From Gammaproteobacteria bacterium (GTDB lineage: Bacteria; Pseudomonadota; Gammaproteobacteria; SZUA-229), in the NCBI GenBank assembly GCA_013138755.1, contig WTCC01000354.1, positions 1 to 19,735 of the forward strand: a DNA stretch of 19,735 bases, read 5' to 3'. Positions 1-7,500 of this stretch are shown here, piece after piece. Made by a program: the position numbers and the translations under genes. The notes beneath the pieces are model-generated. The model did no database searches, was not told the origin of the DNA, and saw only the letters and a list, made by a program, of their open reading frames with translations. Numbering within the stretch: position 1 is the stretch's first letter; the number at the start of each line of letters is the position of its first letter.

Positions 1-126
1 ATCGAAGATCTAAAAAGAGTCACTGACGTCTATCTAAAAAATGGTGAAGCCAGTACCGCGGTCATCACCAGCGCTGCGACTTTTGAAGAAGTCGGTGACC
101 TAGGTCTGGATGTGATTCAGTTGTGA
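1..126 (+). CDS. C-terminal end of a protein, possibly an M16-family (insulinase-like) peptidase
   Basis: The window opens inside a gene. Frame 1 is open from base 1 to the TGA at 124-126 and encodes 41 residues. The visible tail begins IEDLKRVTDVYLKNGEAS and ends in DLGLDVIQL. The pattern of an 'xDLKRVTDxYL' helix, a short beta strand (TAVIT) and a final 'LGLDVIQL' strand resembles the extreme C-terminus of M16 zinc-peptidase domains, which commonly read 'edvqrvAkkYL...tvvvvgd...lg.v..'. That is resemblance from memory, with no catalytic residue in view, so the assignment is weak. The next gene begins 77 bases downstream across an AT-rich gap, where I see no clear terminator or well-spaced promoter. 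Confidence 0.4.
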   Translation: MEDLKRVTDVYLKNGEASTAVITSAATFEEVGDLGLDVIQL

Positions 127-203
127 AAGTTGAAAACTATTTTGACGAAGAATGATCAAGTTATAACTTTATAGTTTCTTTCATATTAGTCTATACGCGT
201 CTG

Positions 204-1058
204 ATGAATATCTTATATATCGGTTCGTCAGGCGCGTTATCTTTAATTCCTTTTCAAAAGCTCTTATTGTCAGAGTATTCAGTAAAAGCGGTTGGTGTTT
301 TTAACCCCATCGTTTTAGATAATAGAATTATCGCACTAGAGAATAGTTCGCTCTCGCTTTTTGCCGATCAACAAAACATACCAGTCATCGACTTGTCCCA
401 GTCGGTGGATTTAATCGTCGAGCAATGTAAAAAGATATCAATCGATATTATTTTAATGTCATGTTTTGGTAAGCGCTTATCTGAAGAAGTGGTTGCTTTG
501 GCAAAACTGGGTTGTTTCAATATGCATCCTTCCTTGTTGCCTAGTTATCGTGGTTCGGAACCAATATTCTGGCAGATGAAGTATGGGAGTGAAATAGGGG
601 TGAGCTGGCATTTAGTGACAAATGACTTTGATGCCGGCGATGTCGTGAAGCAAAAAGCAGTCATTTTAGATGATGGCGCAAGTTATCAGGAAATTAGCGA
701 TGCACTGGCGCATGCGGGTGCTAATCTGATGCTGGAAATGTTAACCGAATTGTCCACCGCTAATCTCTCTGCTAGACCGCAGGATCAGGCACTGTCGAGT
801 TATTATCCATATCCCGTAAAACAAGACTTTGTTATTGATATCACATGGTCTGCGCAGCACGCTTTTAACTTTGTGAGAGCCACTGAGGCTTTTGGCTACC
901 TTTATCTTTGTGAGATAGGTAAGCATCATTATATGCTCGATAAAGTGCTGGATTACGATAATAATGATCATCTGCAGGAGGCTGAAGTCAGCGGTAATAC
1001 GCTTAATATACCCTGTAATGATGGCGTGTTAATCGCTACTTTCACTGGTAAACTCTAA
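204..1058 (+). CDS. Formyltransferase-fold protein (Fmt/GART-like), non-canonical
   Basis: A 284-residue protein with the N-terminal formyltransferase fold shared by methionyl-tRNA formyltransferase, GAR transformylase and sugar formyltransferases. These enzymes transfer a formyl group from 10-formyl-tetrahydrofolate to an amine. The catalytic triad is recognisable: Asn106 and His108 in FNMHPSLLPSYRG, and Asp143 in the DAGD loop. The N-terminal MNILYIGSSG strand-loop suits the Rossmann-like domain. It is shorter than typical Fmt (about 310-320 residues), and the region after residue 205 is a small C-terminal domain resembling the Fmt OB-like domain. The loop reads SYRGSEPIFW where Fmt usually has RWRGAAPI, so the substrate may not be Met-tRNA. 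It is first in a same-strand run with a radical SAM enzyme (27-base gap) and yggX. There is no strong Shine-Dalgarno before this ATG. Fold assignment is confident, substrate unknown. Confidence 0.8.
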   Translation: MNILYIGSSGALSLIPFQKLLLSEYSVKAVGVFNPIVLDNRIIALENSSLSLFADQQNIPVIDLSQSVDLIVEQCKKISIDIILMSCFGKRLSEEVVALAKLGCFNMHPSLLPSYRGSEPIFWQMKYGSEIGVSWHLVTNDFDAGDVVKQKAVILDDGASYQEISDALAHAGANLMLEMLTELSTANLSARPQDQALSSYYPYPVKQDFVIDITWSAQHAFNFVRATEAFGYLYLCEIGKHHYMLDKVLDYDNNDHLQEAEVSGNTLNIPCNDGVLIATFTGKL

Positions 1059-1085
1059 TTTCAATATTTTACAGGTTCTCTTAGC

Positions 1086-2141
1086 ATGCCAGAACAATAT
1101 CAGCTCATCGAAACACGATTGCAGGAGAAATTAGATAATGGCACGACTCGTTGCAATTTGTGTTTGTGGCGTTGCAAGATCGGCCATGGTCAGCGTGGTT
1201 TCTGCCAGGCACATGTAAACCGTAACGGCACGCTGTACAACCTGTCTTACGGTATTATTTCAGCCATTGATATCGATGATATCGAAGCTAAGCCGGTGAA
1301 ACATTATCGCCCGGGCACAAAAGTGATGTCTGTGGGTAGTTATGGTTGTAGTTTCCGCTGTGATGGTTGCCATAATCTGGAAATCTCGTGGGGTACTGAA
1401 ACACTTGATGAATTAGCAAAAGGGGTTTCGAAAGAAGCCTGGGTGCCGCCACAAAAGCTTGTCGATGCGGCGTTGAAAGCTGGCGTTCAGGGTATTGCAT
1501 TTACTTACTCTGAACCTGCTGTATGGCTTGAATATGTACTGGATGTCTGTGAGTTGGCACACGCGGCAGGTTTGTATACGGTTTATGTATCGAATAGTTT
1601 TGTTACAGATGAAGCGTTAGAGCTTATTGCAGGCAATATCGATGTATTGTGTTCAGATATCAAAAGTATGCGAGATGATTTCTATAGCGAGGTATGTCGG
1701 CCGGCAAAAGTGGAGCAGGTATTGGCTTCTATCAAAAAGGCTCAGGAACTCGGCATACATGTCGAGACACGTACAAATATCATTCCTGGGAAAAATGATG
1801 ATCCTGAAGAACACTATGAGATAGCCTGCTGGATACGTGATAATTTGGGTGCTGACAGTCCATGGCATGTGACACGGTTCTTTCCGGCCTATAAACTGAG
1901 CCATATACCGGCCACGCCAGAGCATATGCTGTTTGATGCCGAAGCGCAGGCAAAACGTGCAGGGCTGAATAGGGTTTACGTGTATAATGACAAAGGCTGT
2001 GACTGTGCCACTGAAAACCAGCCAATTGAGGTTTATCTGAGTAGTACGGCAGAAGAATTGCACCAGATCAAACAGTGTGCTGCGAGTTGTTGTGGCGATG
2101 ATGGCGTGTTGTTGAAAAAATACGAAGAGAAAAGTGTATAG
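1086..2141 (+). CDS. Radical SAM enzyme of the AmmeMemoRadiSam / PflA-like family
   Basis: A 351-residue cytosolic radical SAM protein. The SAM-cluster motif CxxxCxxC is at Cys88, Cys92 and Cys95 (GCSFRCDGCHN), which would bind a 4Fe-4S cluster and cleave SAM to a 5'-deoxyadenosyl radical. The N-terminal layout, with extra cysteines at 23, 26, 30 and 40 followed by RNGTLYNLSYG and a KPVKHYRPG segment, is the pattern of the AmmeMemoRadiSam radical SAM family (COG1180), whose reaction is not established to my knowledge. The barrel contains TYSEPAVWLEY near 140-150 and ETRTNIIPG near 227-235. The C-terminus adds a cysteine group (305, 307, 331, 335, 336) that could hold an auxiliary cluster; that is inference. 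The usual AMMECR1 and Memo partners are not in this window. The gene is followed after 9 bases by yggX, so co-expression is likely. Confidence 0.88.
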   Translation: MPEQYQLIETRLQEKLDNGTTRCNLCLWRCKIGHGQRGFCQAHVNRNGTLYNLSYGIISAIDIDDIEAKPVKHYRPGTKVMSVGSYGCSFRCDGCHNLEISWGTETLDELAKGVSKEAWVPPQKLVDAALKAGVQGIAFTYSEPAVWLEYVLDVCELAHAAGLYTVYVSNSFVTDEALELIAGNIDVLCSDIKSMRDDFYSEVCRPAKVEQVLASIKKAQELGIHVETRTNIIPGKNDDPEEHYEIACWIRDNLGADSPWHVTRFFPAYKLSHIPATPEHMLFDAEAQAKRAGLNRVYVYNDKGCDCATENQPIEVYLSSTAEELHQIKQCAASCCGDDGVLLKKYEEKSV

Positions 2142-2150
2142 GGGTTAATG

Positions 2151-2444
2151 ATGGTAAATAAAGTTCAATGTGTCGTTTTAAAAGTGGAAGCCGAGGGCCT
2201 TGATGCGCCGACGCATCCTGGTGACTTAGGTCAGCGAATATTTGAAAATGTTTCTAAAGAAGGATGGAAGCAGTGGCTAGAAAGATTAACTACCATCATT
2301 AACGAAAATGGTTTAAATACTGCAGACCCAAAAAATATTGAGTTAATAGAAAAACACATGTTGGGTTTCTTTTTTGCAGAAGGTGACTATGGTCATCAGC
2401 CGGCCGGTTTTAATGCAGGCGGTGGCGGCGGCGGTAAAAAGTAG
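2151..2444 (+). CDS. yggX: YggX, Fe(II)-trafficking / oxidative damage protection protein
   Basis: A small cytosolic protein matching the YggX family along its whole conserved length: Cys7, the EAEG motif, the PGDLGQRIFENVSKEGWKQW stretch (compare [20 protein letters not shown] in E. coli), INENGLN, and the closing helix before FFFAEG. In enterics YggX helps protect Fe-S proteins from oxidants and is proposed to shuttle Fe(II). Two ATGs are adjacent (2148 and 2151). I chose the second because AGGGG at 2140-2144 is then 6 bases away, and because it puts the conserved cysteine at residue 7 as in E. coli. The ribosome site overlaps the stop codon of the radical SAM gene, suggesting translational coupling. 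An odd feature is the C-terminal GGGGGGKK tail, which E. coli YggX lacks. Confidence 0.93.
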   Translation: MVNKVQCVVLKVEAEGLDAPTHPGDLGQRIFENVSKEGWKQWLERLTTIINENGLNTADPKNIELIEKHMLGFFFAEGDYGHQPAGFNAGGGGGGKK

Positions 2445-2465
2445 TAATAGAGTTTTTGTCTGAAC

Positions 2466-2507
2466 AAAAAGCCACACTGTAAAGAACTACAGTGTGGCTT
2501 TATTGTT
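2466..2507 (+). terminator. Rho-independent terminator after yggX
   Basis: A perfect 11-base-pair stem (2471-2481 GCCACACTGTA with 2488-2498 TACAGTGTGGC) closes a 6-base loop and is followed by TTTATTGTTT. An AAAAA run before the stem could extend the pairing with the T-tract and give some activity on the other strand as well. It marks the end of the formyltransferase-radical SAM-yggX unit. Confidence 0.88.
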
Positions 2508-2520
2508 TATGTTAGTTGCT

Positions 2521-2582
2521 AGGTCAGGCATTGTCCGACACAGCTCAGCTTGTCAACATGGTGGGCACTGCGCACCCTACAG
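2521..2582. repeat. Palindromic intergenic repeat remnant
   Basis: This non-coding stretch contains GGTGGGCACTGCGCACCCTA, an imperfect inverted repeat (GGTGGGCA against TGCGCACC). It resembles the GTAGGGTGGGCA...TGCCCACC short palindromes that recur in intergenic DNA of many beta- and gammaproteobacteria, often as remnants of mobile repeats. Upstream, AGGTCAGGCATTGTCCGACA appears to be part of the same unit. The family identification is from memory, and copy number cannot be seen in one window. It lies between two converging genes, directly after the yggX terminator. Confidence 0.45.
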
Positions 2583-2599
2583 AAGAATAGATGTGCCTT

Positions 2600-3847
2600 T
2601 TATTTGATTTTGAAAATAGGAGCCACGACAAACGTCAGATGTTCATATGCTTCTCGAATGGATGCTGTAACTGACTCGGATGATTCACCACTAGCGAAAA
2701 TATATCCTAGATATTGATTGCCTTCAGGCAATGGTGTTAATTCATGCCCCTCACGTATCATGATGTCTACCTTGTCAATGTTCATTGTTTTTCTTGCGAG
2801 TAGTAATCCTTCAACACGTTTCAGCAGACCGGGTTCTTTTATTGGAATCATCATAACACCACGTGCTTTTTCGGGCAGGTTGGTTTCTATTGCTTTATCA
2901 ATAGCTAAAGAAATTGCGAGTTCTTCAACGCTAAAATTTTCGTTGTCTAACAATCGTCCGCAATCACCGCCGATGGTGCGCGAAGCAATTTCCAGTATCC
3001 ATATAGTGTTTTTATTATCGATGCGACATTCTGCATGCACCGCGCCCGTTCGTAAGCCATAGACAGAACAAGCTTTTTGAATAACAGATTTTATCGATGT
3101 TTGAATCTCTTCACTTAAAGTAGAGGGTGTCACATAGATGGTTTCAGCAAAATAGGGCCCAACCAGTGGGTCAGGTTTGTCGAAGATAGTGATGGTGTTC
3201 AGTTCACCATTTTGTAAAAAACCTTCATAGGCTATCTCTATACCATCGATGTAATCTTCCACTAATACATGTTGTTGTTCGAATGCACCTTCTGCTGTGG
3301 CTAAAATAGGCCTTAGCCGTTCACAGGCAGTGATGAACTCATCTTCGTTATTAGCGCGAATAACACCGCGACTTGCGGACATGTTGAGTGGTTTTAGAAC
3401 GCACGGCCATGGTAAACCTTTTATCTGCCTTGTTAATGGCAAGGATAGGTCTATCAAACAATGTAAAGGTACCGGGCAGTCATATAAGGCTAGTTGCGCT
3501 CGTGCCAGATCTTTTCGATGTGAACATAAAGCAGCAGTGGGTGGGTTGTGAGGGAGGTTTAAAGCTTCTGCTATATATGCGGCTAATTGTACTGTCTGGT
3601 CATCGCTGCCTAGAATGCCGGAAAAAGGTTGAGTTTTATTTTCAATCAGAATCTTATCTATTGATGAGTCAACGTTACTGAAATCAATGTGGATGCCATT
3701 AGCAACTTCAGAGACCAGAGAATGTTTTCCCTCAGAAGCAATCGTTACGTCAAGGCAGAGGTTCAGGGCTGCTTTTATATATGGGGCAATGCGATAGCTA
3801 TTATGATGTGAAATCAATAGTAAGCGCTTATTTGTTTGTGGAGGCAT
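2600..3847 (-). CDS. Stand-alone ATP-grasp ligase (BacD/LAL-like)
   Basis: A 415-residue soluble protein with the three-part ATP-grasp layout. Residues 1 to about 110 form a pre-ATP-grasp domain (KRLLLISHHNSYR, GILGSDDQTVQLAAYIAEAL). Next comes the ATP-grasp core, with a lysine-containing strand and serine/glycine loop (CVLKPLNMSASRGV), the VEDYIDGIEIAYEGF strand pair and the metal-binding region LEIASRTIGGDCGRLL. The C-terminal domain (about 320-415) resembles that of L-amino-acid ligases and PurK/BacD-like enzymes. Such enzymes form amide or peptide bonds through an acyl-phosphate intermediate. No biosynthetic partner is adjacent, so the substrate is unknown. The ATG at 3847 has no good Shine-Dalgarno. 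Only 15 bases separate it from the terminator of the upstream Fe-S carrier gene, so it may rely on read-through or on a promoter inside that region. Confidence 0.82.
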   Translation of the reverse strand: MPPQTNKRLLLISHHNSYRIAPYIKAALNLCLDVTIASEGKHSLVSEVANGIHIDFSNVDSSIDKILIENKTQPFSGILGSDDQTVQLAAYIAEALNLPHNPPTAALCSHRKDLARAQLALYDCPVPLHCLIDLSLPLTRQIKGLPWPCVLKPLNMSASRGVIRANNEDEFITACERLRPILATAEGAFEQQHVLVEDYIDGIEIAYEGFLQNGELNTITIFDKPDPLVGPYFAETIYVTPSTLSEEIQTSIKSVIQKACSVYGLRTGAVHAECRIDNKNTIWILEIASRTIGGDCGRLLDNENFSVEELAISLAIDKAIETNLPEKARGVMMIPIKEPGLLKRVEGLLLARKTMNIDKVDIMIREGHELTPLPEGNQYLGYIFASGESSESVTASIREAYEHLTFVVAPIFKIK

Positions 3848-3861
3848 ATTCTATGCTGGCA

Positions 3862-3894
3862 TTAAAAAAGGTGAGTCATGCTTTATGACTCACC
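3862..3894 (-). terminator. Rho-independent terminator after the A-type Fe-S carrier
   Basis: A perfect 10-base-pair stem (3870-3879 GGTGAGTCAT with 3885-3894 ATGACTCACC) has a 5-base loop. Read on the minus strand it is followed by TTTTTTAAT, as a canonical terminator for the gene that ends at 3928. It sits just before the ATP-grasp gene on the same strand. Confidence 0.85.
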
Positions 3895-3927
3895 CTGTAT
3901 TTTATCGCAATACGATTGTTGTATTAT

Positions 3928-4308
3928 TTAGCCGCAACCGCCACCACCAGCAGAACCACAGCCGCCACAAGAACCGCCGCTGTCGCTGTTTTGGAAAACA
4001 TTTTTGAATACGAAGCTGGCGTTAGCACCTTCCGTCGTGTAATCAATTTCTACGCCTTCAAGAAAACTCAAAGCGATAGCATCTACGTGTACTTTTAAGC
4101 CGTCTTTTTCAAGAGTCGTATCATACTCGGTAGAATTTTCGACAAATGTCATGCCATAAGTCATACCGCTACAGCCGCCACCAGAAACGAAAATTCTTAC
4201 ACCATTTACGCTATCTTCATTTTCAGTAAGAGCAAGCAGTTGTTTGACAGCTTCATCAGAAACATTAATTTGATCGGTAAGCTGAGTATTAAATTGAACT
4301 TGAGACAT
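3928..4308 (-). CDS. A-type iron-sulfur cluster carrier (HesB/IscA/ErpA family)
   Basis: A 126-residue protein of the HesB/IscA family, which receives Fe-S clusters from the scaffold and passes them to apo-proteins. The conserved core is clear: VRIFVSGGGCSGMTYGMTF with Cys46, the VHVDAIALSFLEGVEIDY region and a final FVFKNVF strand. The family normally ends in CGCG (two ligands spaced CxC). Here the tail reads GGSCGGCGSAGGGGCG, with Cys114, Cys117 and Cys125, so the spacing is CxxC and there is an extra cysteine in a glycine-rich extension. I cannot decide between IscA, ErpA and SufA types. The start is well supported by CAGGTGGG about 6 bases before the ATG. It is monocistronic or weakly coupled to the ATP-grasp gene, since a strong terminator follows at 3862-3894. 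Confidence 0.9.
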   Translation of the reverse strand: MSQVQFNTQLTDQINVSDEAVKQLLALTENEDSVNGVRIFVSGGGCSGMTYGMTFVENSTEYDTTLEKDGLKVHVDAIALSFLEGVEIDYTTEGANASFVFKNVFQNSDSGGSCGGCGSAGGGGCG

Positions 4309-4503
4309 AAAAGCCCACCTGTAATTAATCGAATCGATGACTATATAGTAGCATGAAATAGATATAAATTCATCGTCTTGTTTATATAGAACTACAGTAA
4401 GAATATGACGTAACCCATTGAATTCTATCTTTTAAATTGATAGCGTGATTTATGTTTCTTATGGCAGTGTTTTTAGTCGAACCGTCAATTTGTCAATGCC
4501 TGA

Positions 4504-7500
4504 TTATGCGGGATTCTGGCGATGAAATAGTGCATAGAGGCTGGGCACTAAAATCAGACTGACAAATAAAGAAAAACTCAGCCCCCAGACGATGACAAAA
4601 GCCAGCGGCTGTAACATCTCAGAGCCTTCGCCTAAACCGATGGCCAGTGGCATCATGCCAAACACGGTGGTCAGGGTTGTCATCAGGATTGGGCGTAACC
4701 GTAAAGCGGCAGCATTTTTTATCGATTCAATCAATGAATCATTTTTTTCACGTTCTATCTCGATCTGTTCGACAAGCACTATAGCGTTGTTCACTACGAT
4801 ACCGGTCAACATGATTAGTCCTAACCAAACGGGCATAGATATAGTCATGTCAGCGTTGATCAATAAACCAATGGCTACACCTGTTGCAGCGAATGGAATA
4901 CTGAGCATAATAATTAATGGATTTAATAGTGATTCGTATTGTACTGCCATCACTACAAAGACCAGGAAGATCGAAAGGAATAAAACAATTAAGCCAGTTT
5001 TTTGGCCTTCCTTAAGTGTTTTGTTGGTATCGTTGTCGTATAGTACATAGCCTTCAGGCAGATTTAGCGCAGTCAGTTTAGACATGACATCATCGAGGAC
5101 TTTATTTTGATCTGCTTCTACGTCATAAGATGCGGATATTTCGACGATGCGTTGTTGCTGGCTTCTGACGATCCGACTGGCTGTTGCTTCACGGCTAACA
5201 TGCGCAACGTCACCAAGGCGAATCGCATTACCGTTCTTGTAATCGACCATCAGGTTCTGTAATACGTTTGGGTTATAACTGTTTTTACGTGGTAGACGCA
5301 TACGAATATCGAAGTCTCTATCACCTTCGATGTAATTGCTGATGATCTGCCCATCCAGTGCAATCTTTAATGCTTCCCCTATAACAGATGCATCTACGCC
5401 AAATTCTGCTGCGCGTTCTCTATCGATATGAATCTTGAGCTCTTCTTTAACTTGTTCATAAGAATGGGTGAGGTTGCGCAAGCCGGTAATCGTTTCCAGC
5501 AGTTTGGTAGCCTGATTACCAAGCTCTCTTAATGTATCAAGGTTATTGCCACGAATATGGATACTGACATCATCACTGCCCCTGGTTATATGTAAGCCAC
5601 GGACACCAGCGACGCGTAGATGTACTTTAAAACCGGTCAGGTTAAGTGTTTCAATTTTTTTTCTGATCTGGTTTGACCATTGATCACTGGTAGTAGTGCG
5701 CTGGTCTGAAGGCGTCAACTGTACTGTAATTGAACTGCGATTACTGTTCTCGTACTCAGAACGTCCAAAAACAAAACCGCCGGCCGTAGTAAACAGGGTA
5801 AGCACTTCAGCTTGTTGCAAAAGCAGATCTTCGATCTGGTCGACTGCACTGTCCATTTCTTCGAGCTGCATACCGGGGTCACCGGTGATCGATATAGAAA
5901 TTTTACCCTCATCGACACGGGGAAAATCGATGCGTTTAGTTTCATTGATCTGGTAGATGGCGAACACAAAAAGCAGGCAAAAAATGATAAATGTTTTTGC
6001 CGGGTTCATTAAAAACTTATCTGAATTGTTGTGATATTTCACTTTAATAAAATTAATTAACATACTGATATAACTATCTTTTATTATTTTATATTTGACT
6101 TTAGCACCGAGTGCAGGAACCAGTGTTATGGCAACGACGAGTGATGCCAACATGGCTGAAGTGATGGTGATAATCAGCTCTTCAAACAACATCCCCGTCA
6201 TACCGCCAATGAAGAGGAAGGGTAATAGTGCGCCGAGATTGGTGCTAGTTGATGCAACGATCGGGCTGTTCACTTCGATAGCGGCGTTTATGGCATCTTC
6301 ATCAGAGGTGTTTCCTTCAGACTGATGCCGGGTAATATTTTCCAGCATCACGATGGTGCTGTCGATGAGCAGACCCATACCTAGCGCCAGTCCACCGAGC
6401 GTCATGATGTTTAAGGTTAGCCCCAGTGACTGCATGATGATAAACGTGACCATTATGCCAATCGGAATCGCGGTACCTATAATAAGCGTGCGTAATATAC
6501 TGCCTAGAAATAAGTAAATAATAATCATTGCCAGCAGTGCGCCGCTGCCCGCAGCGAGTGAAGCGTTATTAATCGCATGTCTGACAAATATGGACTGATC
6601 ATCAACAACCGCTACTTCGATATCGTCAGGAATAGCATTTTGTGCTTTCAGGTTTGTTAAGCGGTGCTTAACTTCATCGACTACGGCAACCGTGTTTGCA
6701 TGCGGCTGTTTCTGAATAGAGAGTTTAATACCGGGAATTTTGTTTAAGCGAATTCGTAAGCGTTCGTCTTTATGTTTATCAACTACCTGAGCGACATCAT
6801 CCACGCGGACGGTGTCATCGATATCGTTTATTTCATCAGATGCTATGTTGCTGGTCTGCAATGGTAATTGCTCTAATTCTTGCAGTGAACTAAAGCGCCC
6901 CTCAGCACGGGTTGTTATCTCCTGACGTTTGGCAAACATCCTGCCGCCAGGTGAGTCTGTGTTCTGCTGCTTTATCTGCCGCGAAAAATTCTGCAACGAA
7001 AGCCCTATATTGGCGAGTTTTTCCTGATCAGGAATAATATGTATTTCCCGTTGCAGGCCACCGCCAACCTCAGTAGAAGCAACGCCGGGTAAATTTAAAA
7101 ACCACTTCGAAAAGGTGTAATCTGCCCAGCTGCGTAGTTCTACGGAATTGAGTGTGTTGGAGCTGATAATCAGTTCCATAACGGGGATCTGAGCAGGGTC
7201 GCGTTTGTAGATGACAGGCGCATCATCATTTTCTGGTAAAAAGCGTTTTGCACGGTCAAGTCGAATACTGGCATCGCGTAATGCGTTATCTATATCTGTG
7301 CCGTAAGGAAAACTTAAGTCGACAGCGCTTCGACCTTCTTTCGTTCGTGAATCGATGGCGATAGCATCTTCTGTAATCGCCAGCTGTTCTTCAAGTTGTC
7401 GGGTTACGCGGTCTTCCATGATGCTGGCGGGCACACCCTGGTCGACGATGCGAACAAGTACCTCGGGAGAGATGATGTGCGGTAATAAATTGATGCCGAG

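Noticed and set aside
130..203. Promoter for the formyltransferase gene (TTGACG and TATAAC)
   Set aside because: The two hexamers are only 14 bases apart and alternative pairs are too far apart, so I do not list it.
3916..4098. 60-residue plus-strand frame rich in Ala and Thr
   Set aside because: It is the shadow of the Cys/Gly tail of the A-type Fe-S carrier on the opposite strand.
4440..4500. TTGACAAATTGACGG on the minus strand as a strong promoter for the Fe-S carrier
   Set aside because: The -35-like boxes are good, but no convincing -10 hexamer falls at 16-18 bases downstream.
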